From NCBI GenBank assembly GCA_019235715.1, contig JAFAKE010000051.1, forward strand, positions 24,052 to 88,051: a stretch of 64,000 nucleotides of DNA. The letters are read 5' to 3'. Of the stretch, positions 47,889 to 57,562 are shown in pieces. The notes beneath the pieces were generated by a model, which was not told where the DNA came from, did not search any database, and saw only the letters and a program-made list of their open reading frames with translations. The stretch is from Vulcanimicrobiota bacterium (GTDB lineage: Bacteria; Vulcanimicrobiota; Vulcanimicrobiia; Eremiobacterales; Eremiobacteraceae). The stretch's first letter is position 1. Each line of letters opens with the position of its first letter. Both the position numbers and the translations under genes were made by a program.

Positions 47889-48913
47889 AGCGCGCTGATC
47901 TCCCCGACGACGACCCCGGCGTGGTTCTTGATCGCTGGATGCGCGTGGCGCGAAAGCGCTTGCGTCTGCGCGCGATCGAGCGCACCCGCGCGCCCGAGCG
48001 CCGTCACGACGTACGGACCGACCGCGCGATAATTGCCGTCGGCGACTTTTGCGGCCAATCCCATCGCGGATGACAGCATACTCGTCGCGTGATAGCCTTC
48101 GGCGCCGCCCTTGCACGCGATCGCGCCACCGCCGGCTTCCATGAGATCGGTGTCAAAGCGGCCGGTGCCGGCGACGTAGCGCGGAAAAGCGGTCATCGCG
48201 CCGACGACGCGCCGCAAGGGCTCGCGCCATGCGGCCGGCAGCGCGTCTAGATCGCCGAATCGCGCGAAGCAGACCGCCGCCGCGCGCATCGGCACGCCGA
48301 TGACGGGGATGCCGCAGCCGTCGACGCCGATCGCCATCGAGCGTGTGTCGATCCCGAGCAGTGCCGCGCAGCCTTCGATGACCTCGCGCTGCGCCGGGTG
48401 ATCGGCCGCGAGATATCCTTTCGTCGGTGCGCCGCGATGCACCGCAAGCGCAAGAATGGCCGCATGCTTGCCCGAGCAGTTGTTGTGGATGCGCCCGAAC
48501 TCGATGCCCGCCGCAACGAGCGCTTTTGCCGACGGCTCGTGCAGCGGCGGATGAGGACCGCAGGCGAGCGCGTCTTCGCCTAGCCCGATCTTCTGAAGCA
48601 TGCTTGCGACGGCGGCGACGTGATACGATTCGCCGCCGTGCGAGCCAGCGGCGACCGCGAGCTCCTGATCGGTGAACCCGAAACGATCGGCCGCACCCGA
48701 CGCGACGACGACTGCGCAGATGAGCGGTTTCGCAGAAGAGCGCATGAACGTCGGCCCATCGATGTCGCCGCTCGACGAAACGATCGTGCCGTCCGCGCGC
48801 GCGAGTGCGTGGCGGATGAAATGTTCGCTCTCGGTGATGCCGGCGCGCGTGACGATGACTGACGGGGTGCTGCCCGTGTCGAACGGCGCGGGCGAGTGAC
48901 GTGTATCGCTCAA
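47885..48913 (-). CDS. Asparaginase II (thermolabile-type) family protein
   Basis: ESEHFIRHALARADGTIVSSSGDIDGPTFMRSSAKPL; NNCSGKHAAILALAVHRG; GVDGCGIPVIGVPM. Start uncertain (TTG 48913 suggested). Confidence 0.85.
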   Translation of the reverse strand: MSDTRHSPAPFDTGSTPSVIVTRAGITESEHFIRHALARADGTIVSSSGDIDGPTFMRSSAKPLICAVVVASGAADRFGFTDQELAVAAGSHGGESYHVAAVASMLQKIGLGEDALACGPHPPLHEPSAKALVAAGIEFGRIHNNCSGKHAAILALAVHRGAPTKGYLAADHPAQREVIEGCAALLGIDTRSMAIGVDGCGIPVIGVPMRAAAVCFARFGDLDALPAAWREPLRRVVGAMTAFPRYVAGTGRFDTDLMEAGGGAIACKGGAEGYHATSMLSSAMGLAAKVADGNYRAVGPYVVTALGRAGALDRAQTQALSRHAHPAIKNHAGVVVGEISAL

Positions 48914-48996
48914 GGCTCGCGTCGTTCGCAGCGGACGCGCGCAATGCCTCGATGCGCGAAGGTCGCTTTCACGGGGCCAAAGAAGGCAAACTCGCC

Positions 48997-50025
48997 ATGT
49001 CGTCGTGGGATCCTGTAACGAACCCCGCGCCCGCGTCTGCGCCGGCGGCGCCCGCATTGCGGCCGTTGAGCATCGGCGAGCTGTTCGACCGCGCGTTCAG
49101 CCTCTATTTCAAGCACATCTTGACGTTCGCCGCCGTGCTGTTCGTCGCGACGATCCCGTATGCGGTGTTCCTCTTGCTGCAGTTGTACTTGGTCCACGAC
49201 GTGCTCGGGGCCGAGGTGAACCTCATCGATGCGATGATCAAGAATCCGTCTGCGCCGCCCGATCTCACGTCGCTGCAAGCCGCGATGTCGAAGGAAAGCG
49301 TTTCGGCGATGCTCGGCTCGTACGTGCTGACCATTTTGTCGTACTTGGTCGCGCTGTTCACGCTGCCGCTCGCCGGCGCCGCCGTTGTTTCGGGCGTATC
49401 GCGGGCCTATCTCGGATTACCAGTGCGCTTCGCCGATTGTTTTCGCGACGCGTTCAAACGCTGGGGTTACGTGCTGCTGCTCACGCTGCTGTGGGTGGGC
49501 GTGATGATCCCGATCAGCCTCGTCGTGTTCGCCGTCTTCATGTTCGCCGTCATCGCGATCGCGCTCTTGGGAGCCGCGCTGCACACGTTCGGACTGATCG
49601 TCGGCGGCCTTTTCGGACTCGCGCTCTTCGTCGCGCTCATCGGGCTTAGCGTGATGGGATACATGTCGTTCGCCGCGTCCTTCGTGGCCTGCGTGCTTGA
49701 AAGGGCAGATCCGGTCAAGTCGTTGACGCTCGGCCTATCGCGTGTTTTCGGGCGCGACCTGTTCACGCGCGCGATGTGGGTGGCGCTCGCGCTGGTGGCC
49801 CTCTACATCGGGTTTGTCATCGTCGCGACGATCATCGCGGGCTTGTCGGTGTGGCTGACCAAATCGTTCTTCCTCTACTTCGCGGTCGCGCACATCATCA
49901 ACATCTTCTTCATCGCATTCGCATTCGTCGTGATCTCCGTCTACTATTATGACGTCCGTATCCGGCGCGAGGGATTCGACATCCAAGTGCTCGCCGACCA
50001 ACTGACGTCGTCCACAGCACGATGA
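48997..50025 (+). CDS. Multi-TM membrane protein (DUF975/glycerophosphoryl-diesterase-membrane-domain-like)
   Basis: LRPLSIGELFDRAFSLYFKHILTFAAVLFVATIPYAVF and further TM helices; first gene of the MoxR cluster. Confidence 0.75.
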   Translation: MSSWDPVTNPAPASAPAAPALRPLSIGELFDRAFSLYFKHILTFAAVLFVATIPYAVFLLLQLYLVHDVLGAEVNLIDAMIKNPSAPPDLTSLQAAMSKESVSAMLGSYVLTILSYLVALFTLPLAGAAVVSGVSRAYLGLPVRFADCFRDAFKRWGYVLLLTLLWVGVMIPISLVVFAVFMFAVIAIALLGAALHTFGLIVGGLFGLALFVALIGLSVMGYMSFAASFVACVLERADPVKSLTLGLSRVFGRDLFTRAMWVALALVALYIGFVIVATIIAGLSVWLTKSFFLYFAVAHIINIFFIAFAFVVISVYYYDVRIRREGFDIQVLADQLTSSTAR

Positions 50026-51077
50026 CCCGCGCTCGGGGAAGATGTGCGGCGGCCGCTGTCGCATGCGCATTGGCGGTCGTGCTCGGTGCGAGCGTTGCGC
50101 GCGCCGGCCAGACGCCGGCGAGTGTGGCTTCATCGCCGGCGACGTACGCCGCAGCACTCAATGCCGCGGCGGCACGATTGGAAACCGCGGCGCGAGGGGG
50201 CGATGCGACGCATACGGTCAGCGTCCCCGACGTGCACGTGCCGCCGGCGCCGCTTCCTGGACCGCCGCGCTTCTCTCCGTCGCTCGACGACTGGCTGCAA
50301 ACCGGCCTCACGGCTGCGCGCGAGACGAAAAGCCGAAAAGTACGCGCCCAGATGCTGCGCGACATGGCGTCGTCCTTACGTGATGCGGCCATTGCGTCCG
50401 ACACGTCTGCGCGCGCTGCCGATAAGGCCATCGGCCCGACGCTCGCCGCGATTCTCGCGCAGCGCGCGTATCACGAAGCCGAATCCTCGACCGAGGCGCA
50501 GGTCAAGAAGACATGGTGGCAGCTTTTCCTTGAGTGGCTCGCCGGCTTATTCGACCGTCTTTTCGGCGGTCTGTTCTCGGTAGCGTCCAATGTGCCGTGG
50601 GTGGGCCAGATCATCGTGTGGGGTACGCTCGTCGTGCTCGCGGTCGTGCTTGTCTTCGTCGCGACGCGACTCGCGCGCTACCTGATGGCGCGACGACGGA
50701 TAGCGCGCGACGAGGACGCGGGCGAATTGCTCGCCCAGACAACGCCCGCCGACGAACTGGTACGCGCCGCGCGTGCCGCTGCGACGCGCGCTGACTACGC
50801 ACTGGCGATATCGTTGTTGTTCCGCGCCGCCTTGCGGCGCTTGGATGCAGGCGGCATCGTCGATTACGACGCGGCGCGGACCGCCGGCGAATACCGGCGC
50901 GCCGTGCGCCGAGCCTGCGCGCCGGCCGCGTCGCCGTTCGATGTGCTCGCACTGGCCTTCACGCTTGCGACCTACGCGCAGCGGCCGGTCGCCGAAGGGG
51001 ACTGGACGGCAGCGGGCGATGCGTACGAGCGCTTCGGGCCGGCCTTAGGCGCGCCGCGGCGCGAGCGAGCGGCATGA
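50022..51077 (+). CDS. DUF4129 domain-containing protein
   Basis: Signal peptide, TM, then C-terminal RAARAAATRADYALAISLLFRAALRRLDAGGIVDYDAARTAGEYRRAV (DUF4129-like). Confidence 0.8.
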   Translation: MTRARGRCAAAAVACALAVVLGASVARAGQTPASVASSPATYAAALNAAAARLETAARGGDATHTVSVPDVHVPPAPLPGPPRFSPSLDDWLQTGLTAARETKSRKVRAQMLRDMASSLRDAAIASDTSARAADKAIGPTLAAILAQRAYHEAESSTEAQVKKTWWQLFLEWLAGLFDRLFGGLFSVASNVPWVGQIIVWGTLVVLAVVLVFVATRLARYLMARRRIARDEDAGELLAQTTPADELVRAARAAATRADYALAISLLFRAALRRLDAGGIVDYDAARTAGEYRRAVRRACAPAASPFDVLALAFTLATYAQRPVAEGDWTAAGDAYERFGPALGAPRRERAA

Positions 51078-52303
51078 GACGTTCGTTTCCGTGGACGGAG
51101 ATCATCGTACTCGCGTTGGCGGCGGGGGTCGTTTTGGCGATCACGTACGCCGCGTATCGGCACCAGCAGGCGACGGCGCCGCACTTCGCCACCTTTTCTT
51201 CTTACGACGCGCATAGCGGCGGATATCGCGCCTGGTACGAACTGCTGCAGCGCGAGGGTTTTCACGTCGTGCGCTTCGGGCAGCGGCCCGCGTTCCTCGA
51301 TGCCTCTATCGGAACGCTGATCGCATCGCCGAACGAAAAAGAAGTGGCGCTGCGCGCGCAGCAGACGCAGGACGTGACCGGCGTGCCGCAAGACATCGAT
51401 TTCGAAAACCTGCGCGCGTGGGTGCATGATGGCGGACGGCTCGTATGGGTGACCGACGGTTCGTGGGACGATCCGCTCGACCTCGACACCGATAGCGCGG
51501 GGCCAAAAGATGACAACGCGATTCCCGTCGCGCTCAGCCCGCAAACCGACGGCGTCAGCTCGGTCGTTGGAGTGGACTCGCTGCGCGTGCGCCCCGGAAC
51601 ATCGCCTTTATACGTTCCGCTGCTCGCAGACAGCGCAGGCGCGGTGGTGGCAGAACGTCGGTATGGCAAAGGCACGATCCTCGTCGTCACAGATCAAAGC
51701 TTGTTCGATAACAAGCATATCGCACTCGGCGATAACGCGAAGCTCGCCTACGGCCTGGCCGCCGGTACGAGCGGCACCGTCGCATTCGACGAATACCTGC
51801 ATGGCTACGTCTCCGGGTCGTCGTGGTGGACGATTTTGCCCGCGCCCGTGCGCGCCGCGCTTATCATCGCCGTGGCCGGCTTCACGCTGCTGCTCGTGGG
51901 CACGGCGCTGCGTTTCGGTCCGACCGCGCGCTTACCGGAGAACACCGAGCGCACCTCAGCGGAATACCTTTCATCCATGGCGCAGTTGCTCGCGCGCGGG
52001 CGCGCGGCGCGCAAGGCGTTGCGCGATCTGGCCGGCGTGACGCTGCGCGACGTCGCGTCGTCGCTCGGGCTTTCCGACCGTGCGACGGCCGCGCAGATCG
52101 CTGCGAGCGCGCGCAACGGAGAGAACGGCGAGACGCGCGCGGCGCAGATCGAAGAACTGGGCCGGCTGCAGATGCGCAACGAACCGGCCAACGTCGATTT
52201 GCTGCGCGCGGCGCAGCTTTCCGCATCCTTACGAAAGGAGTACTCGCGATATGGCCGCATCGGCTTCGGTCGTCGCGCAGCGCCTATCGGGCGGACTGCG
52301 TAA
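51074..52303 (+). CDS. DUF4350 domain-containing protein
   Basis: SSYDAHSGGYRAWYELLQREGFHVVRFGQRPAFL...RLVWVTDGS...GKGTILVVTDQSLFDNKHI; TM flanked. Confidence 0.8.
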   Translation: MRRSFPWTEIIVLALAAGVVLAITYAAYRHQQATAPHFATFSSYDAHSGGYRAWYELLQREGFHVVRFGQRPAFLDASIGTLIASPNEKEVALRAQQTQDVTGVPQDIDFENLRAWVHDGGRLVWVTDGSWDDPLDLDTDSAGPKDDNAIPVALSPQTDGVSSVVGVDSLRVRPGTSPLYVPLLADSAGAVVAERRYGKGTILVVTDQSLFDNKHIALGDNAKLAYGLAAGTSGTVAFDEYLHGYVSGSSWWTILPAPVRAALIIAVAGFTLLLVGTALRFGPTARLPENTERTSAEYLSSMAQLLARGRAARKALRDLAGVTLRDVASSLGLSDRATAAQIAASARNGENGETRAAQIEELGRLQMRNEPANVDLLRAAQLSASLRKEYSRYGRIGFGRRAAPIGRTA

Positions 52304-53228
52304 GGTCATCGTCGGCCAAGACGAGGCGCTGTTCGCGCTGCAGGTCGCCCTGCTCGCATCGGGTCACGCGCTCATCGAGGGCGTGCCGGGCACGGCGAAG
52401 ACGCTTATCGTGCGCGTGCTGGCTCTGCTGCTCGGCGCGCAGTTCCGCCGCATCCAGTTCACGCCCGACCTCATGCCGTCCGATGTCGTCGGCACGACCG
52501 TGTTCAATCCCAAGTCCGGCGAGTTCTTCACGCGGCAAGGACCGATCTTCACCAACTTGCTGCTCGCCGACGAGATCAATCGCACGCCGCCCAAGACGCA
52601 AAGCGCATTGCTGGAAGCGATGGAAGAGCGCCACGTGACGATCGACGGCGTGACGTTCCCATTGCCGCCGCTGTTCATGGTGTGCGCCACGCAAAATCCG
52701 GTCGAATACGAAGGCACATACCCGCTGCCGGAAGCGCAGCTCGACCGTTTCATGGTCAAGTGCCGCACCGAATACCCGAGCGCAGATGAAGAGACGAGCC
52801 TTCTCAAGCGCGTCGCAGGCGGTTTCGACTCGCGCTATCTCGAGCGCGAAGGCTTAAGCGCAGTCGTCACCGAGGCGGAGATCGCCGCTGCGCGTCAGGA
52901 CGTGCGCGCGGTGCACGTCGCGCCGTCGCTGCAGCAGTACGTGTACGAGATCGTCAAGCGCACGCGCGATGCGGGCGACGTCAGCTTGGGAGCCAGCCCG
53001 CGCGCGGGCATTCAGTTGCTCATCGCGGCGCAGGCCGCAGCAGCCATAGACGGGCGCGACTACGCGACGCCCGACGATGTCAAGGCGACCGCGCCGCTCG
53101 TCCTCAACCACCGCCTGCTCGTCCGTCCGGAGGCCGAGGTCGAAGGCTTGTCCGCAAGCGATGTCATCAAGCGCGTGCTCGACGCCGTGCCCGTGCCGAA
53201 AGAAGCGACCGCGACGACGGCGACATGA
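52251..53228 (+). CDS. MoxR-family AAA+ ATPase
   Basis: GHALIEGVPGTAKTLIVRVLALLLGAQFRRIQFTPDLMPSDVVGT...LLADEINRTPPKTQSALLEAMEERHVTIDG. Confidence 0.97.
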   Translation: MAASASVVAQRLSGGLRKVIVGQDEALFALQVALLASGHALIEGVPGTAKTLIVRVLALLLGAQFRRIQFTPDLMPSDVVGTTVFNPKSGEFFTRQGPIFTNLLLADEINRTPPKTQSALLEAMEERHVTIDGVTFPLPPLFMVCATQNPVEYEGTYPLPEAQLDRFMVKCRTEYPSADEETSLLKRVAGGFDSRYLEREGLSAVVTEAEIAAARQDVRAVHVAPSLQQYVYEIVKRTRDAGDVSLGASPRAGIQLLIAAQAAAAIDGRDYATPDDVKATAPLVLNHRLLVRPEAEVEGLSASDVIKRVLDAVPVPKEATATTAT

Positions 53229-54574
53229 AGCCGCGCCCGAAGCGTCGTTTCGAGCCCGCGTTTCCGTGGATCACGCCGCGCTTCGTCGCGTGGCTGGTCG
53301 CGGTCGCATTCGTCATCGCGCTTGGCGCTTTCTGGCAGCCGCTCGTCTACGCCGGCGCTGCCTGCGCAGCCATTCTCATCGGTTTCTTGATCGCAGATCT
53401 TGCATCAGGTCCCAACCGCGGCGAGGTCATCCTGGCGCGCGAGCCGGTCGAGCACCTCGCGCTGCGTGCGCCGGGAACACTGCGCTACTCGATCATCAAT
53501 CGCAGTGCCGTGCCCGTGTGTTATGCGGTCGTGGACACGCCGGTCGACGTTTTGCAAATGCCCGAAGAACCGGTCACGGGCGTCGTCGGACCGGCCCGCC
53601 GCAAGGTCCTCGAGCTGCCGGTGACACCACTGGAACGCGGCGACGTGACACTCAAAGATCTGTATCTCAGCGCGGATAACGCGTTCGGCCTCATACGCCG
53701 CCACTGGCGCGTCAACGCCGACACCGCCGTGCGCATCTATCCGGACCTGTCGGCGGTCGAGCGCTATGGCATGTTGGCGCGCCGTGGTCGCCTGATCGAA
53801 GCGGGCTTCCGCAAACTGCGCTTGCGCGGCGGCGGCGGCGAATTCGACAGCTTGCGCGAATGGCAGCCCGGCGACGAGTTTCGTGCCATCGACTGGAAAG
53901 CGACGGCGCGGCGCAGCAAGATGATGGTGTCGCAGTACGACGTCGAACGCAGCCAAACGGTGATGCTCGTGCTCGACGCCGGCCGTCTCATGATGCCGCG
54001 CATCGGCGGACAGCGCAAGTTCGATTACGCCGTCACCGCGGCGCTCTCGGTCGCATCGATCGCTTCGATCGTCGACGACAAAGTGGGCGTGCTCGCGTTT
54101 GCCGGCGACATCATCGAGCATATCGCGCCGCGCGCGGGAGCGCGCCACGTCAGCGGTCTCGTGCAGCGGCTGTACGACCTGCAGCCGCGTTTCGAAGAAT
54201 CCGACTACGCCGGCGCGTTCACGTATTTGCGCCGCCGCCAGCCGAAGCGCAGCCTCGTCATCTTCTTCACCGACATGTTCGACCCGGTCGCCTCGGCCGG
54301 CGTTCTCGCAAACGTCGCCATGCTCGTGCCGCGCCATCTCGTCGTTTGCGTGCTCATGAACGATGAAGCGATCGCGGACGCGCTGCAGACGGTGCCGGCC
54401 ACCGCCGAACAAGCATATCGCGCCAGCGTCGCGGCCACGCTGGGCGCCGAGCGGCGCAAGGCGGCGGCCATGCTGCAGCAGCGCGGCATCGCCGTCATCG
54501 ATGTGCCGGCGGCGCAGCTGACCGTCTCGCTGATCAACGCGTACATCGACATCAAGGCGCGCGACCTGATCTAG
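53225..54574 (+). CDS. DUF58 domain-containing protein
   Basis: GGGGEFDSLREWQPGDEFRAIDWKATARRSKMMVSQYDVERSQTVMLVLDAGRLM. Confidence 0.95.
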   Translation: MKPRPKRRFEPAFPWITPRFVAWLVAVAFVIALGAFWQPLVYAGAACAAILIGFLIADLASGPNRGEVILAREPVEHLALRAPGTLRYSIINRSAVPVCYAVVDTPVDVLQMPEEPVTGVVGPARRKVLELPVTPLERGDVTLKDLYLSADNAFGLIRRHWRVNADTAVRIYPDLSAVERYGMLARRGRLIEAGFRKLRLRGGGGEFDSLREWQPGDEFRAIDWKATARRSKMMVSQYDVERSQTVMLVLDAGRLMMPRIGGQRKFDYAVTAALSVASIASIVDDKVGVLAFAGDIIEHIAPRAGARHVSGLVQRLYDLQPRFEESDYAGAFTYLRRRQPKRSLVIFFTDMFDPVASAGVLANVAMLVPRHLVVCVLMNDEAIADALQTVPATAEQAYRASVAATLGAERRKAAAMLQQRGIAVIDVPAAQLTVSLINAYIDIKARDLI

Positions 54575-54600
54575 CCCTCCGGGAACTGGCGAGCCGGGGC

Positions 54601-54649
54601 TTGCTTTGCGTACGATATCGCACTATAATTAGGTGGAACTACGATATCG
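54601..54649 (+). promoter_or_regulatory. Toxin-antitoxin promoter TTGCTT-N17-TATAAT with twin CGATATCG palindromic operators
   Basis: TTGCTT 54601-54606, 17-bp spacer, TATAAT 54624-54629; TACGATATCG at 54611-54620 and 54640-54649. Confidence 0.75.
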
Positions 54650-54664
54650 GAGTTAACGCAAGTA

Positions 54665-55069
54665 ATGGCCCTGCTCGCTCCCAGCCCTACGCCTCCAGCC
54701 GAGGCGCTCTCGCCGGCCCACCTGCTGCCGACGGTTTTGCGCATCCTCAACGCATGGAAGCTTAAGGACGCCGAACAGCAGCGCGTCCTCGGCTTGGATT
54801 CTGCCAGCACGCTGTACGAGTGGCGCCGGCGAGCGCCGTCGCGGCTCCAAGCGCAGACGCTCGAGCGCATCTCCTACATCTTGTGGGTCTACGAATATCT
54901 GCACGCGCTCTTTGGCGAAGGCGCAGCCTCCGACGAGTGGCTCGCCCGGCCCAACAGCGCTCCGCTCTTCGCCGGCAGACCGCCCGCGACGATCTTCTGT
55001 TCCGGTTTGTTCGGCGACGTCTTTCGCGTCTACGATTACTTGTATGGGCAGACACAGGGCTGGCAATGA
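54665..55069 (+). CDS. Xre/ParS/MbcA-like antitoxin (DUF2384 type)
   Basis: Xre-like helical N-terminus LLPTVLRILNAWKLKDAEQQRVLGL...RISYILWVYEYLHALFGEGAASDEWLARPNSAPLFAGRPP (parS toxin-binding region); upstream of RES gene. Confidence 0.85.
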   Translation: MALLAPSPTPPAEALSPAHLLPTVLRILNAWKLKDAEQQRVLGLDSASTLYEWRRRAPSRLQAQTLERISYILWVYEYLHALFGEGAASDEWLARPNSAPLFAGRPPATIFCSGLFGDVFRVYDYLYGQTQGWQ

Positions 55070-55761
55070 AGATCCCGACGACGCCGATCGCGGGGCGCAC
55101 GTGGCGCCTCGTGTCACCTCCGCTTGGAGCGGTCGCCCGCATCGCGATCGACGAAGACGCCAAACGCGCTGCAGCCGCGACGATGGAGCTTGCGCAAGCC
55201 GACGTCATCAAACGCGCGCATGCTGATCCGGAATACCGGCCGTTGCTGCGTCGGCCGGGCTGGGAAGTCATCCTGTATCCGTTCGTGCGCCTTGGCAAAT
55301 ACGGCAGCCGTTTTTCCGACGGTTCCTACGGCGTGTTTTACGCGGCCTTCGAACGGCGCACGGCGATCGCGGAGACCGTGTACCACCGCACGCGCCTGCT
55401 CGCGCAGTCGTCAGCGCCGCCGGCGCTGATCCCGGTGTCCGCGTACGCTGCGCGCATCGCCGGCGAGTATGACGACATCCGCGACGCGCGCGCTGCGTAC
55501 CCCGGCGTTTACGCCAAAGACCAGTATCACGACTCGCAGCGTTTCGGACGCGAACGCAAGGGAGCGGGCAGCAACGGCATCGCCTACACGAGCGTGCGCA
55601 TCGCCCGCGGGTCGTGCATCGGCATCTTCGCAGCGCGCACGATCAGCTCGTGCAGCCTCGTCGAACGCTTGCGCTATGAATGGGATGGCGCGCGCATCGC
55701 GCGCGTTTACGTGCGCTCCGCCGCCGCGGGCGCTTCGGCGCGTCCGGCAAAGCCGAAATAG
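55066..55761 (+). CDS. RES domain toxin (predicted NAD+-degrading)
   Basis: KYGSRFSDGSYGVFYAAFERRTAIAETVYHR: RES-domain R...E core; ATGA overlap with antitoxin. Confidence 0.88.
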   Translation: MKIPTTPIAGRTWRLVSPPLGAVARIAIDEDAKRAAAATMELAQADVIKRAHADPEYRPLLRRPGWEVILYPFVRLGKYGSRFSDGSYGVFYAAFERRTAIAETVYHRTRLLAQSSAPPALIPVSAYAARIAGEYDDIRDARAAYPGVYAKDQYHDSQRFGRERKGAGSNGIAYTSVRIARGSCIGIFAARTISSCSLVERLRYEWDGARIARVYVRSAAAGASARPAKPK

Positions 55762-56702
55762 AATATCATCAGCAGCGCCGTCATGGCGCCCACCGCGAGA
55801 CGCAACTCGGGTGAGACGCGCTGCGGCGACACGAATCCTTCGATCAGCGCGGCGCACGTCAGCATGGCGACGACCCCGATGATCAACGTGAGCGCGCGCC
55901 GCGCGTTGCGCTTGAGCGCGTCGACGATGCGCAGGCGCCCGGGGTTGAGCACACTGGCCGCGAGCAACAATCCCGCTGCTGCCGAGATCTGGATCGCGGT
56001 CAGCTCGATGACGCCGTGCGGCGCAATCGTCGCCCAGAAGTCGTAACCGAATCCGGCGTTGGTGTACAGCGCGCCGAGTCCGCCTACCATCAAGCCGTTG
56101 AAGAACACCAAGTAGACCGTCAGCGCACCGGGCAGCGGAAACGGAATGATGCCCGCGCCGAAGGCGTAGAACGCGATGCGGATATTGTTGGACATGATGG
56201 CGGCCGACATCACCGACGAGAGATCGCGGTTGAAGCCGAAGTTCGTGTCGTGGATCTTTTCATGGATTGGCCGGATGTATTGGTCCGGCAGAATCACGTA
56301 CGCATCCGTCGGCACCGCTCTGATGAGCGCATACGCCGCGATCGCCGATATCACGAAGAGTGCGGCGCACGCCAAGATATACCAGCGCGAGCGGCGCACC
56401 TCTGCGGGGAAGTCGTGTCCGAAGAAACGCGTGACGCGCGTCCAGCCGCCTTCGACATTGCCCGCGTACACGTACGAATGCGCGCGCGCGGTGAGCCGGT
56501 GCAGATACGCCTGCAGATTCTCGTCATACTTGCGGCCGGTGGCGAACGCAAGGTCGGAGGTCACCCAACGATACAGCCGCCCGAGCTCTTCGATCTGCTC
56601 GGGCGCCAACGAACGCAAGCCGCGGCGCTCCGCGCTATCGAGTAAGGCTTCGAGCCGCTGCCATCCCTCACGACGCCGCTCGACGAAGACGGATTGGCGC
56701 AT
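55707..56702 (-). CDS. SpoIIM-family (stage II sporulation M-like) membrane protein
   Basis: RREGWQRLEALLDSAERRGLRSLAPEQIEELGRLYRWVTSDLAFATGRKYDENLQAYLHRLTARAHSYVY; NNIRIAFYAFGAGI; PHGVIELTAIQISAAAGL. Confidence 0.92.
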   Translation of the reverse strand: MRQSVFVERRREGWQRLEALLDSAERRGLRSLAPEQIEELGRLYRWVTSDLAFATGRKYDENLQAYLHRLTARAHSYVYAGNVEGGWTRVTRFFGHDFPAEVRRSRWYILACAALFVISAIAAYALIRAVPTDAYVILPDQYIRPIHEKIHDTNFGFNRDLSSVMSAAIMSNNIRIAFYAFGAGIIPFPLPGALTVYLVFFNGLMVGGLGALYTNAGFGYDFWATIAPHGVIELTAIQISAAAGLLLAASVLNPGRLRIVDALKRNARRALTLIIGVVAMLTCAALIEGFVSPQRVSPELRLAVGAMTALLMIFYFGFAGRAEAPAAAERT

Positions 56703-56740
56703 CTGCGGGCGATTTCTCGCGTTTGCGCGAAGGTGCCTTT

Positions 56741-57505
56741 GTGGAGCGGACCGTCACCGTACGAACGCCTGAGAGCGTCGCCTTTCAATACGAGCTCGCC
56801 GGTCTGGGCAGCCGCTTCCTCGCGGTCGTCATCGACATCTTGCTGCAGACGCTCGTCGATGTCGTCCTCATCCTCATCGTCACGGTGCTCATCCCCGGCA
56901 TCATCGACGTGCCCAAAGCGCTGCACATCAATCCCGCGAAGTTCGCGGCGTTTTTCGGTGCGATCGCGCTCGTCGTGTTCCTGCTCGTCATCCCATTCGG
57001 GTATTTCATCGTGTTCGAAGCAGCTTGGAATGGCCAGACGCCCGGCAAACGGCTGCTCGGCATCCGCGTCGTGCGCGACGGCGGTTATCCGATCGATCTC
57101 GGCAGCGATGTGCTGCGCAATCTGATCCGCATCGTCGAAGCCGCCTTCGGATACATCCCGTCCGCGATCAGCGTGCTGCTGTCGTCGCAGAACAAGCGCT
57201 TGGGCGACTACGCCGCGGGCACGATCGTCGTGCGCGACCGCGCCTTTGAAGTCTTGAGTCCGCAGACATGGCTGCAGGGTGACGGCATCCCGGACGCGCC
57301 GCCGCTGACGCCCACGACAGCGCTGACGCCCCAAGAGTGGGAACTTCTCGATCGCTACGTCGAACGCCGTTCGACGCTGCCGCCGTCGATCGCGGCGGCG
57401 ACCGCCGCGCGTGTCGCGGCGATGCTGCGTCCGAAACTTGATGCGCAGAGCGCATCGCTGTCCGACGACGCCGTCCTCATGCGCTTGTTCGCTTCCCGGC
57501 GTTGA
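56741..57505 (+). CDS. RDD family protein
   Basis: VERTVTVRTPESVAFQYELAGLGSRFLAVVIDILLQ...FEAAWNGQTPGKRLLGIRVVRDGGYPIDLGSDVLRNLIRIVE. GTG 56741 (or TTG 56723). Confidence 0.92.
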   Translation: MERTVTVRTPESVAFQYELAGLGSRFLAVVIDILLQTLVDVVLILIVTVLIPGIIDVPKALHINPAKFAAFFGAIALVVFLLVIPFGYFIVFEAAWNGQTPGKRLLGIRVVRDGGYPIDLGSDVLRNLIRIVEAAFGYIPSAISVLLSSQNKRLGDYAAGTIVVRDRAFEVLSPQTWLQGDGIPDAPPLTPTTALTPQEWELLDRYVERRSTLPPSIAAATAARVAAMLRPKLDAQSASLSDDAVLMRLFASRR

Positions 57506-57562
57506 CGCTTTTCGCATAAGAGCACAGGTCGCCGCGGCGCGCGCGCCTAACCCGCCACGCCT

